NCBI GenBank assembly: GCA_020744425.1
Contig: JAGMUV010000012.1
Span: forward strand, 682,001-746,000
DNA: 64,000 nucleotides
Direction of reading: 5' to 3'
DNA from: Dactylonectria macrodidyma
Lineage: Eukaryota > Ascomycota > Sordariomycetes > Hypocreales > Nectriaceae
The position numbers and the translations under genes are program-made. Shown piece after piece: positions 1 through 9,691 of the stretch (position 1 is the stretch's first letter; the number at the start of each line of letters is the position of its first letter). The notes beneath the pieces were generated by a model, which saw only the letters and a list, made by a program, of their open reading frames with translations, made no database searches and had not been told where the DNA came from.

Positions 1-1
1 T

Positions 2-211
2 TTTATGACTCTTGGTGAGACTCTAGCTAGTGGAGAAGCCATACCAGAAGAGGAGACTGAAAATATGCCTGTTGTGGTGGAAAGTGGCTATTCAGGCGAG
101 CAGGAGTCAGAATCGGAGGCTGGCTCGGTCATTAAGGTCAGAGAGGAAACCATACCCCATCAACCAACCACGCGATCGGGGCGGCTTATCAAAAGACCCA
201 GGATTCAATAG
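2..211 (+). CDS. C-terminal tail of a Fot1/pogo-type transposase (cut by window edge)
   Basis: The frame is open from the window edge to a TAG stop. It encodes an acidic stretch followed by a basic end (TTRSGRLIKRPR). The same layout, with an F-M-x-L-x-E-x-L-A-x-G-E-A-x-P signature followed by an acidic run and R-T-R-S-G-R, closes the complete pogo transposase at 51398-53162. I therefore read this as the last ~70 residues of a related DDE_1 transposase whose catalytic part lies outside the window. Whether the gene is intact cannot be judged. Confidence 0.7.
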   Translation, partial: FMTLGETLASGEAIPEEETENMPVVVESGYSGEQESESEAGSVIKVREETIPHQPTTRSGRLIKRPRIQ

Positions 212-364
212 ATATGTGCAATTATTATTTATAAGACGGACAATTTTGCGTATATCTATCATTTTAGTCAAGCTCTGTGTAAGTAAAGTTACTGATTTTT
301 AGTAGTGCTTTTTTTTTTTTGCGTAGCGAAAGGGTGGGGTTGGCGAAAGGGTGGTTGTGCATGG
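212..364. repeat. Probable 3' end of the pogo element, with a repeated 12-mer
   Basis: GCGAAAGGGTGG occurs twice in direct orientation (326-337 and 343-354). The tract ends at 364, next to a TA at 365-366, the target dinucleotide used by pogo elements. The other end of the element is outside the window, so the boundary is a guess from position and from the short gap to the end in the other pogo copies. Confidence 0.35.
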
Positions 365-366
365 TA

Positions 367-933
367 TCTAAAGTTTGATGAATGGAAAGTCTGATCGGTA
401 TGTCATCGTCATTCGCCGTCAATCAGAGTGTGCACATGAATGAGAAATTGTTTTGACTTTGTGTATTTTGTATCTAAGTAGTACAATTAAGCTCTGGCGC
501 CTTCGTCGATAGTTGTGAACACCCTACTTCTCCCCATCCTTGGCACTCACGCACAATTTCTTATGAACCCTGAAGCCCACTTTTTAGTGCTCTTCCCACA
601 GTACCTTTAGATGTGGTGAAATAGTTATTTCGATAACAATTGGGTCCATTCACGTCGAATCATCTCAACCATGCATGATTCGAAATGCGAGACGTTCTAG
701 GGTAGGACCCGAGCCACACCACGTGCTGATTGACGAAGCAGCGCCTTCTAGCACAACTTGCTGCAAACCATTTTACAACACTCAAGATTCAAACTTGGAA
801 TATATCACCAGAGGCGATGAAGGAAGTCGGAATAAGCCATATAAGCCATAGCCAGCTTCGTTCCTCAAGGCTCCTTTGCGCAAACCGCGACCGGTTTGCC
901 TCTCCTGTTGGAAGTGCGGCGCATTTCCACTCT
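367..933. other. Intergenic, no gene recognised
   Basis: Only short overlapping frames are present, without recognisable motifs. Nothing here can be supported as a gene. Confidence 0.5.
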
Positions 934-969
934 ATCTCCTTGAGTGCGCGAAGGCGCGCATTGGATGTA
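934..969 (+). repeat. Left arm of a 34-36 bp inverted repeat
   Basis: This stretch (beginning ATCTCCTTGAGTGCGCG) is the reverse complement of 3932-3965 apart from a 2-bp indel (an extra GC). The two arms flank the piggyBac element. They lie outside its candidate TTAA sites, so they may belong to an older host sequence rather than to the piggyBac ends. Confidence 0.75.
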
Positions 970-1016
970 TCGGACATGGATCTGATCCAATTAAAACCGC
1001 GAAAAAAATAGTGACA

Positions 1017-3734
1017 TTAGCTAACAGGCATTTCTTGCCTATGATAGAAGTACCAACATTTAGGCTTTTTACAAATAGCTACATTACAAGTCAGACAACC
1101 CCACATTGTTGACGTACCTATCTTCTTAGGGGCCCTTTGTCGGGCCCGGCTGTTGATGCTATTCGCATCTAGCTGTTGCAACGGGCCCTGTTTTCTAGAG
1201 CGTTGAACACTCTGACTTCTAGGGCCGATTTGAACACCCTGACAGGCCAGACATCGGGCCTTTTTTTTCCTATTGTCAAAGATATGCTCTTCAAACGGCG
1301 TGGTGGTGTTCCCAGCACGGTATCTTTGTCTGGATGAGCCTATCTGGCCATATGTCTTGAATATCTCGTCCACCAAAGCTTGTTGCCAACGGCTCTGTGA
1401 TCTATAGGGTGTCCAAGCCGGCTGGCCTTTTAGCTGCAAAAGGAAGCTATTAGCAAGGGCCGTTGCAAGGAGGAAGGACCACGTTAGAGCCCTAGCCGGG
1501 CCCGGCGTTGACGATGGTCGGAATGCATATTTGACCTTAAATGATCAGCTATATCAATAGCGTTCATTTTATCGTTATAGTGGGCAGCTATAGATGGAAG
1601 AGATAGCTGTAGGACGCTGTGGCTACCGAATTTCTGCTTGGTCGAACGGGTATACGGCTGTGTTGAATTGGGCCTCTTCCTTTTCCGTATGACCGTCTCA
1701 GGGCCTTTATAAACAGTGGATAAAAATAAGACTAGTGTGTTGGGCAGGGGGACAAGAACAACACCACCACCCAAAGTAACTGCTGCAATAGGGTAAGTGG
1801 ACGTGAGAAGGACAAGGACTAGCAAAACAAAACCAATAAAACGAAGGCTAGGGCTACAACAGTGAGCCTAGCTAAGAAGGGAATCAGGTAAACCAATTGA
1901 TCAAATAATTATCATCATAAAGACATCAATAAATCCATTCAAAAGTTCAAAATTCAGTGCAAAAGAAGGGCTTGATTCCTGTATCTAGGTCTGGGTTCTG
2001 TCAACCCTTTTATCTTGAGACCAATTGGCCCTCCCTTAAGAGGGGCCAATTGAGAACAACGGGTCCTAGCTACTGACCAATAAAAGGTCCTATCTCCAGC
2101 AGTTGTGGAGCCCTCAGCCCCGACACACTAGGGCGTTATCCTTCCATGCGATTTGGTTGACCTTAGAAGCCATTAGTAGGGCATTTCCTAGAGCCTGGTT
2201 TCCTAGAGCCATAGACCCGGATAGTCTTCCTACCTTATTATCAGGCGTAGGCCAGCTGCAGATCTGGCCCCAAGGCCACAGCCCCTTTCCCTTCTGTTGA
2301 ATAAGTGGCAAAAGGAAGCTCATGGAAGTAGCTTGAAAGGCTGATAAAATTGTCATCAAAGATGACAGTTGCCACCTATTGCCACAGGCTTAGCAAGCAG
2401 CTTCCAGTTGATTCCACATAGCACAGAAAAGGCATATAGAGCTTGCTCCAAAACCTCAAGCAGCAAGTGGGCACACACAAGTCACATACAACACATGAAT
2501 GCAAGCAATTCACTCTAACATTTAACACCTTCCTATCGTTTTCTTTTGCAATAACGATATCGCGATATAGCCCAGAGTTCGTACGGCAGGTCCCTGTGGC
2601 CCCGATGCCTAGGATTCTAAGGGCTTTGAAAAGGTCGGGCGATGAGAAGAGGTTGCCAAGGAAGATATGGTAGGTCCCTTCCGGCAGCTTATTTACTAGG
2701 GCAATAACAACAGCTTGAGTTGGGTTCAATGGCGGTAGCGTTGTTATTGGAGCATCTTCCATCATCTGGGTAGCTGTCTCTTCCAACGGCTCGTACAAGC
2801 CCTCAATATCTAGGGCTTCCTCGTCAGCTGAGTCGTCTGACGAAGACCTATATATGATATCGTCAGAATCCTCATCAGAGCCCTCGTCAGAGCCCTCGTC
2901 AGAGCCCTGACAAGGGCGGTTATCTGGGGCATTGTCCGGGGCCACAGCTACGGCCCGGGCCCTAGCTGTGGCTTCAACACCAATAGGGCCGTATTTTGGG
3001 CCGGGTTGGTGCCAATACCACTGCAGAAGATATCCATGAGTAGCTAGGGCCCACACCTTGAGCCCTGTAGGCGTTGGTTTTGTCTTGATCGTCACCTTAT
3101 GACGGGACCGTCCTTTAAAGCCGATGATCCCTTCGTCTACCCCAATAATACTACCAATTTCAACGAGGCGGACGGCTGTTTCCATCATATAATAGGACCA
3201 TTCATTGACCTTATTGAACGGGGCCGGCATAGCTATTTCAACGCAATCCGGATCGTAAATTCGTAGTCGTCTTTTCAGCAAGGAAAAACGGTCAAAGGTC
3301 ATAAGCTGTATAATTGGAAGATTAGGAACCCAATTATCTGCTGTTGAGGCCTTCCAATGGTCCTGATATCGATATTCCTTATGTAGGGTCATATATATCA
3401 AGATGCCTAGCCAGATATACACCTCTGCAACGGACGTTGGTTTCCAACGATTCTGACGATCATATCTGCCGGATTGAATAGCCGGGCCTGGACCCGGCTC
3501 TGGGGCCGGAGCCTCATTCGTATAGCGGACCCATTGTTCAACTAGCTGCTCAGGAAGAAATTGTTGAAATAGCTGTAGGGGCGTTGGTGGCAGTGGCTGC
3601 CGTACAAGGAAATCGCGGTCCGGGACGTTAAACGGTTCAAATTGGCTGCCTACGGCGTCTGTAGGTTTGATATCTGGTCTGTAGGTGCTATCGGCGTCTT
3701 GCTCACGGCGGCTCCTAGATACCTGTAGCTGCAT
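1017..3734 (-). pseudogene. piggyBac (DDE_Tnp_1_7) transposase, disrupted
   Basis: The frame starts at ATG 3734. Exon 1 (3734-2529, 402 codons) carries the DDE_Tnp_1_7 region, including the GVDEGIIGFKGR block and, at its end, NLFSSPDLF and TCRTNSGLYRD. Two introns fit well: 2528-2294 (GT...CAACAG) and 2233-2162 (72 bp, GTAGG...TAAG). Exon 3 reads NQIAWKDNAL, is interrupted by a 394-bp MITE, and resumes VLFLSTVYKG in the same frame. It then reads HYNDKMNAIDIADHLRS, a family block, and needs a -1/+2 frameshift near 1495 to reach the C-terminal cysteine-rich zinc domain (CLACQG ... WGCLTCNVAICKKPKCW). Repaired length would be about 670 aa, normal for the family. Two independent lesions make it non-functional here. 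Being a cut-and-paste enzyme, it would act in the nucleus on TTAA-flanked ends. Confidence 0.85.
1735..2128. mobile_element. 394-bp MITE inserted in the piggyBac transposase
   Basis: The insert is flanked by TA (1733-1734 and 2129-2130), or by the longer palindrome CTAG. It has short inverted ends (GTGTGTTGGGC on the left, GTGTGTCGGGG when the right is reversed). Removing it with one TA joins two exon parts in frame within a conserved piggyBac block. It has no coding capacity. TA duplication points to a Tc1/mariner or pogo-mobilised MITE. Near its centre (about 2020-2055) is a further imperfect palindrome around CCAATTGG. Confidence 0.8.
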
Positions 3735-3931
3735 TAGATATCTAGCTTCCTTATTGACCCGGCTGCTCCTGCCGCTGCTGCTGTGGCCGCCGCGGCGGCG
3801 TTGTTCAAGGCCTTTGACGCTAATTGGGGTCCATGTCTATGATGTAAGAAGTGGCTGAATTAGATACATAGAAAATTAGCTGTGGCGGCTTTTTAAGGTC
3901 CCTCAATGTATTGACGTTCTTGTGGGGCGGC

Positions 3932-3965
3932 TACATCCAATGCGCCTTCGCGCACTCAAGGAGAT
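3932..3965 (-). repeat. Right arm of the 34-36 bp inverted repeat
   Basis: Partner of 934-969. It ends immediately before the gag region of the gypsy element, so the junction between the two units lies at about 3966. Confidence 0.75.
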
Positions 3966-3982
3966 GCAACCCCGCCTACAGT

Positions 3983-6900
3983 ATGCAAGGGGTAATCGAT
4001 TCTCTACGTGCCTCGGCCGCGACGACAAATACAGAAGTGGAGGACCTCCAAACCCGCCTGGAAAATACGCTCATTACTAAGAGTGATGGAGACGCAACAA
4101 TCACCCGTTTGATGGCAGAAAACGAAGCATACCTAAAAGTTATCCAGTCAGGAGGAGCTTCACACCGCACACCAGAACACCCCGACCCTGAGGCCTTCAC
4201 TGGAGAGGACCCTGCCCTTCTGTCGAATTTCCTTCAGCAACTCGAACTGAAGCTCGAAATGAACAAGGATTGGTGGAATTCAGAAGCCCAACGTATGGGA
4301 TACGTCGTCTCATGCCTCAAAGGCAAAGCGCATGACCAAGTCAGCTACAATATTAAAGATGGGGTGGTTCTGTTCGACAACGTCAACGCCATAAAAAGCA
4401 TCCTTCAGTCAGCCTTCGGAGATATCGACTCTAAAGCCACCGCTCAACTCAAGATCTTTGACATGAAACAGGGCCATAGATCCCTTACGGTATTCCTTCC
4501 TGAATGGTATGCCATCGCTAAGCTCACCGAGTGGGATAGTGGGGCCCTCATTGCTCATCTCCGACGTGCTCTCCACGATAATATTACCTGGAGACTTTCT
4601 CTCACCAAGAGCAAAGATATGCCTACCGAACTCGCTCAATTTATGGACCTTGTCCGTACCTGCGATAACGAATGCCGCCAAGTCGATGCCAATTACTTCA
4701 AGAAGAATGCCAACAACTCAGCCAATCACACTGCCCATCTACAACCCACCACTACGACGCAGTTGACGACCTCTGACGGCGGGGACTCAATGGATTTGAG
4801 CGTCATCACCTGGGGGGCAGAAGACGTCGCCTCGGGTCGTAGACCCAAAACTGACGCGGAGAGAGCAGCACGCAAAGCCTATTGCACAGAGCATGGACTC
4901 TGCCATTGGTGCAGCTCGGACAAACATCGTTCCCTCAACTGTGACACCGCACCATGGAAGACGTAAAAAAGCGTAGTCTCCAACGGAAGTCGCCGTAGGA
5001 GACGCAAGAAAAAGGCCGACCTACAGCTCTCTTCTCTGGACACCAACCAAGCTCACTTGCTATTACCATGCACTCTGACTGAAGACAGTAATTCAAGCTC
5101 AATCAAAACCCACTCCATGCTTGACTCTGGTGCTACCGGAAAGGGATTTATAGACGAGTCCTTTGCGCACACAAACAATTTCACACTATACAAACTACGA
5201 ACTCGTCGCCGGCTGAACGTAGTCGATGGAAGACCTTCCTCGGCTGGCGATGTCACTCACGTAGCGAAACTTAACATGGACATCAAAGGACATAAGGAAA
5301 AGATGCTCTTCTACGTGACGAAGCTCGGGAAGTACGACATCATCCTCGGAAAGCCTTGGTTGACCGATCACAACCCTTACGTCAATTGGAGCGAGAATAT
5401 CGTAACCTTCAAATCCGATCACTGCCGAACGCACTGTTTGACGAAAGGATACCTCCAATTGCCAGTCGCCGGAACCTGCCCCCTGTCGATTTCAGCTACT
5501 ACGTCAATGCTTCCACGCCCACCACTTCCCCGGAGAGTTGGCGCAGCCGCGTTTCATTTCTTAGCTGAAAAACGTGATGTGGCTATATTCTCACTGTCAC
5601 TTTACGAGATTGACCGAAGACTGGCGGAACTCGGGGTAATCACCGAAGTGTCCACATTCGCAGAAGCCAGAACACCCCGATTCGATTCCGCACTCACCAA
5701 CATGCAAAAGATGGAGCGAGAGCTCCGATTTCAAGATAACCACTCCCCCCCTCAACACCAGAACCGACAAGACCTTCGAATCCGGAAAATGGCTGCCGAT
5801 ATGTACCTCTCAGGGGCATCACTGGAAGACATACGCAAAGCTCTCGAACCTAAAACCTTGATCGATCCAACAACAAAAGTCCCCCGTCACTACCATGAAT
5901 TTCTCAAAGTCTTTGACCAGTCTGAGGCAGATAAACTCCCCCCCCACCGAGACTGCGACCACGAAATTGAACTTCAACCTGGCACAACTCCACCCCATGG
6001 ACCTCTGTACGGGATGTCTGAAGACGAACTTCTCGTCCTTCGGAAATTCCTTCAGGAAAATCTTGACAAGGGTTTTATACGCGCTAGCACCTCACCAGCA
6101 GCCTCACCAGTGTTATTTGCGAAGAAACCAGGAGGGGGGCTTCGCTTTTGCGTGGACTACCGTGCGCTTAATGCCATAACCATCAAGAACCGATACCCAC
6201 TGCCATTAATCCAGGAGACCCTTTCCCAGCTAAGCCAAGCCAAATATTTCACCAAACTCGATGTTGTTGCAGCGTTTAATCGAATACGCATCAAGGAGGG
6301 TCAAGAGTGGATGACAGCATTCAACACAAGATATGGCCTCTTCGAAAGCATGGTGATGCCTTTTGGACTATCAAACGCCCCAGCTACTTTTCAAGCTCGA
6401 ATCAACGAAGTCTTACGCCCGTTCCTTGACAGATATTGCACCGCCTACATCGACGACATTCTCATCTATTCGAATGACCTCGCCTCCCACAGACTCCACG
6501 TCAAATCAGTACTCCAAGCACTCGAAGCTGCAGGCCTACAACTCGACGTCAAGAAATGCGAATTCGAGACCACCGAAGTGAAATATCTGGGCATGATCAT
6601 CTCAACCACTGGAGTACAAATGGACCCAGAAAAAGTCGACTGTCTCGTTAACTGGGAAGCCCCTGTCAACGTAAAAGATGTCCAAGCCTTCTTAGGCTTC
6701 TCAAATTTTTACAGACGATTCATCAAAGGATTTTCACGCATCGTACGACCACTTGTTGCCTTGACGCGGAAGCTCACCAAGTGGAACTGGACTCGATCTT
6801 GCCAGGAGGCATTCGATATGCTCAAAGACAGTTTCACTTCAGCCCCAATCCTCAGACACTTTGACCCCACAAGAGAAGTGTTTGTAGAATGCGATGCCTC

Positions 6901-9452
6901 CGATTTTGTGTCCTCAGGCATCCTCTCCCAGGAAGACGATCAGGGAGTACTGCACCCAGTGGCCTTCATGTCCAAGAAATACGACCCCGCCGAATGCAAC
7001 TACGAGATCTACGACAAAGAACTTTTAGCTATCGTACGCTGCTTTGAATGCTGGAGACCCGAACTTCAAGGCGCGCACCACCCGATTACAGTTATTACCG
7101 ACCATGCCAACCTTCGGTACTTCATGACGACCAAGCAACTCTCAAGACGCCAAGTCAGGTGGAGCGAATTCCTGTCGCAGTTTCAATTCGCTATCAAGTC
7201 GATACCAGGGAAAGAAAACGGAAAACCTGACTCACTCACACGGAGGTCGCAAGACTTACCAAAAGACGAAAATGACGACCGCATCCAGTACCAACAACAA
7301 TCCTTGCTTAAACCCCACAACATCGACCGTTCCGTGCAAGAACAAATGAGGCTTGACCCCGAGCTCTCAGAACTCTTTGCAAACCTCTGCTGGGAACAAG
7401 ATATTGCGCTTTGCCCCGCTATTCTCGACGACATTCAACCAGAACCAATCGACCACAAGATCACGAGACTCCTCGATAAAGGTTATGAAGATGACGAATG
7501 GTGGATGAAAATCAGGGACGAGATGCTCAAACCTCATGGCATCCCTCACTCAAAGGAAGTTTCCCTGTCGGAATGTGCGATACACGAAGGCCGATTATAT
7601 TTCAGAGAGAGACTATACGTACCCGAAGGCGAACTACGGACTCTTCTCACCCAACTCGCTCACGACAGCGTCGAATCAGGCCACCCCGGAAAAAACAAGC
7701 TATACGAACTCATCTCACGCTCTTATTGGTGGCCAAGGCTCAGCGCCGATACGAAACAATTCACTCGCAACTGCCACGGATGTCTGAGCAGGCTTTCTAT
7801 CCATATTCCATACTCCATACAGGCCCGTATGGAATATGGGATATGGAATGCACCTCGTATGGAAGCATATTCCATACGTATGGAATACAAAAAATGACGT
7901 CATCTCTCACACTGCCACTATCGTAAAGAATCAGGTTTGGGAGCTCTGCAATTCAGTAATTTTACAGTGGTTTGCCTGCTGTCGGCTGTAGACAGAGCTG
8001 AGATTGAAGTATGAAATAGCATAAACGATAGGCTTAGGATCACCCCTGAAACAGACTGTAATAGCGGGGATAATATTTTCCGGAATAATCCATTATTCCA
8101 TACGTATGGAATACGGACGGCCCGTATGGAATATGGAGTATGGAGTATGGAACATTCCATACTCCATCACTTATTCCATACGAGTATGGATAGAAAGCCT
8201 GTGTCTGAGAAACAAGACCTCCCGGTTGCGGTATCAGGGGACGCTGAAACCTCTCCCAATTCCCCTGCAAAGATGGAGAGACCTATCTGTTGACTTCATT
8301 GGCCCCATTCAACCTACGGCACGTGGATTCAACGCGATCATGGTCGTAGTTGACAGACTGTCAAAGGACAGGCATTTCACGCCCTGCAGGACCGACATGA
8401 AAGCACATGACTTGGCAATGCTCTTCGTACGAGATGTGTGGAAACTCCATGGACTACCTGACTCAATTGTCTCCGATAGAGGACCACTCTTCGTCTCGGA
8501 ATTCTGGAAAGCAGTCTGCCACCGTTTACAGACTAACATTGGCCTTTCTACAGCCCATCACCCAGAAACCGACGGCCAGACGGAAAATGCTAACTCATTC
8601 CTCGAACAATACCTTCGCCAGTACGTCAGCTTTGCTCAGGACGATTGGGATGAGTGGCTCCCATTGGCTGAATTCGCAGCTCGCAATGTTGTCAACGACT
8701 CAACGGGAATGTCACCTTTTTTTGCGAACACAGGCTACCACCCTCGAATGAGCTTTGGTCCCCCTCGAGCATCACCACGCGCAGCATCCAAAGACCTAGC
8801 AGAACGCTGCAAAGATGGCAACAACTTCGCCGCCAAGATGCAAGAGATCACTGACCTACTCCGGACTAACCTGCTCTCAGCTCAAGCATCCCAAGAGCAA
8901 TTCGCCAACGCAAATAGATCACCGGCGCCAGCGTATCGAGTTGGAGACATGGTGCTACTTAGCACACGCAACATCACTTCAGCCAGACCCATCCCAAAAC
9001 TAGATCACAAGTTCATTGGCCCTTTCCGAATCGAGCGCGTACTCAACGCTCACTCCTACCAACTAAAGTTACCACACGAATTGGACTCCATCCACAATTC
9101 ATTCCACACAAGCCTCCTGCGACCATCACCAAACGACCCGCTCCCCGGCCAACGCAACCCCCCGCCCCCGCCAATAACCCTAGATGCAAAGGGGGAGAAA
9201 CTTTGGGCGATTGAAGCAATACTGAACGCGAAGCGCACAAAACGGAAGGGCTTCCAGTACCATATTCTATGGAGAGGCTTTGATCCCAAGGAAGCAACAT
9301 GGGAACCACTGCACAACGTCGTCAACGCTCACATTGCCATCAAAGAGTTCGAGAAACGCTACAAAAACAAACCTAGACCCACGAAACAAGAAATGCAAAG
9401 CGCCCGCCTCCAGGCAAAACAAGACGTGGAAGAATCAGAAGAGATGGAATAA
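3983..9452 (+). pseudogene. gypsy Gag-Pol polyprotein (one internal stop, one MITE insertion)
   Basis: Gag (from ATG 3983) has a coiled-coil-like start and ends in a zinc knuckle (CHWCSSDKHRSLNC). A single TAA at 4964-4966 separates it from Pol, which continues in the same frame. Pol shows the protease DSGAT motif (about 5123), RT with YIDD (about 6447), RNase H (VECDASD, about 6885), and the integrase HHCC zinc finger, split by the MITE just before its end. The integrase core (DFIGP ... VSDRG ... TDGQTENAN) and a C-terminal chromodomain (about 9205-9380) follow. Removing the MITE and one copy of its 8-bp duplication restores the frame through integrase. The single TAA could be a readthrough signal or a C-to-T mutation of CAA. 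Apart from these lesions the frame is intact, which suggests recent activity. Confidence 0.88.
7789..8201. mobile_element. 413-bp hAT-type MITE inside gypsy integrase
   Basis: The 8-bp direct repeat TGTCTGAG flanks it (7781-7788 and 8202-8209). The ends are 17-bp perfect inverted repeats beginning CAGGCTTTCTATCC. An 8-bp duplication with CAG-starting ends is typical of hAT elements. The interior has many copies of short motifs such as TTCCATAC and GTATGGAAT, several forming palindromes (for example around 7873-7890 and 8094-8112). These may be transposase-binding subterminal repeats. It has no coding capacity. Confidence 0.92.
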
Positions 9453-9456
9453 GGGG

Positions 9457-9465
9457 GGACCATAT
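9457..9465 (+). repeat. Target site duplication, left copy (GGACCATAT)
   Basis: Identical to 14680-14688. Joining the two sides recreates the gypsy purine tract followed by the LTR start. Confidence 0.93.
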
Positions 9466-9489
9466 TTACCTCAGGCACTCAGACCCACT
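9466..9489 (+). repeat. Left 24-bp TIR of the DUF6589/RecQ element
   Basis: Perfect inverted match to 14656-14679. It is followed by a GC-rich short palindrome region (around 9490-9510) not shared with the other end. Confidence 0.92.
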
Positions 9490-9691
9490 GGGCGCGCTTA
9501 ACAGCGCGACGCCTTCCCTAAAGGGGTAATGGCTCCCAGAGGGCCTGAGCCCAAAACTTGAAATTTGTGTGGAATAATGCTTCGTCATCGTGACTACATC
9601 TACAAGACTGCGTATTATTGAGAACGTGCCACGCCGCCAGTTGAAAGCATCAACTCCCCTGAACGACGCCGCGATACCGGTAGTTCTTGGC

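Larger units (their letters stand above)
991..3896 (-). mobile_element. piggyBac-type DNA transposon (degenerate)
   Basis: A piggyBac transposase pseudogene occupies nearly all of the interval. TTAA, the obligatory piggyBac target, is found just outside on both sides (991-994 and 3893-3896). The inner sequences share only a short inverted match (AA-CCGC on the left, AAAGCCGCC when the right is reversed), so the exact ends are tentative. The alternative is that the longer inverted repeat at 934-969/3932-3965 marks the ends. Confidence 0.5.

Noticed and set aside
1735..2128. Reading the 394-bp insert in the piggyBac gene as an intron
   Set aside because: GT-AG splicing gives the wrong frame, while removal with one TA gives the right one, and the ends are inverted repeats.
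9466..9610. Taking the similar stretches at 9.5 and 14.6 kb as the two LTRs of the gypsy element
   Set aside because: They are inverted, not direct, and are flanked by a 9-bp duplication inside the gypsy 3' end.
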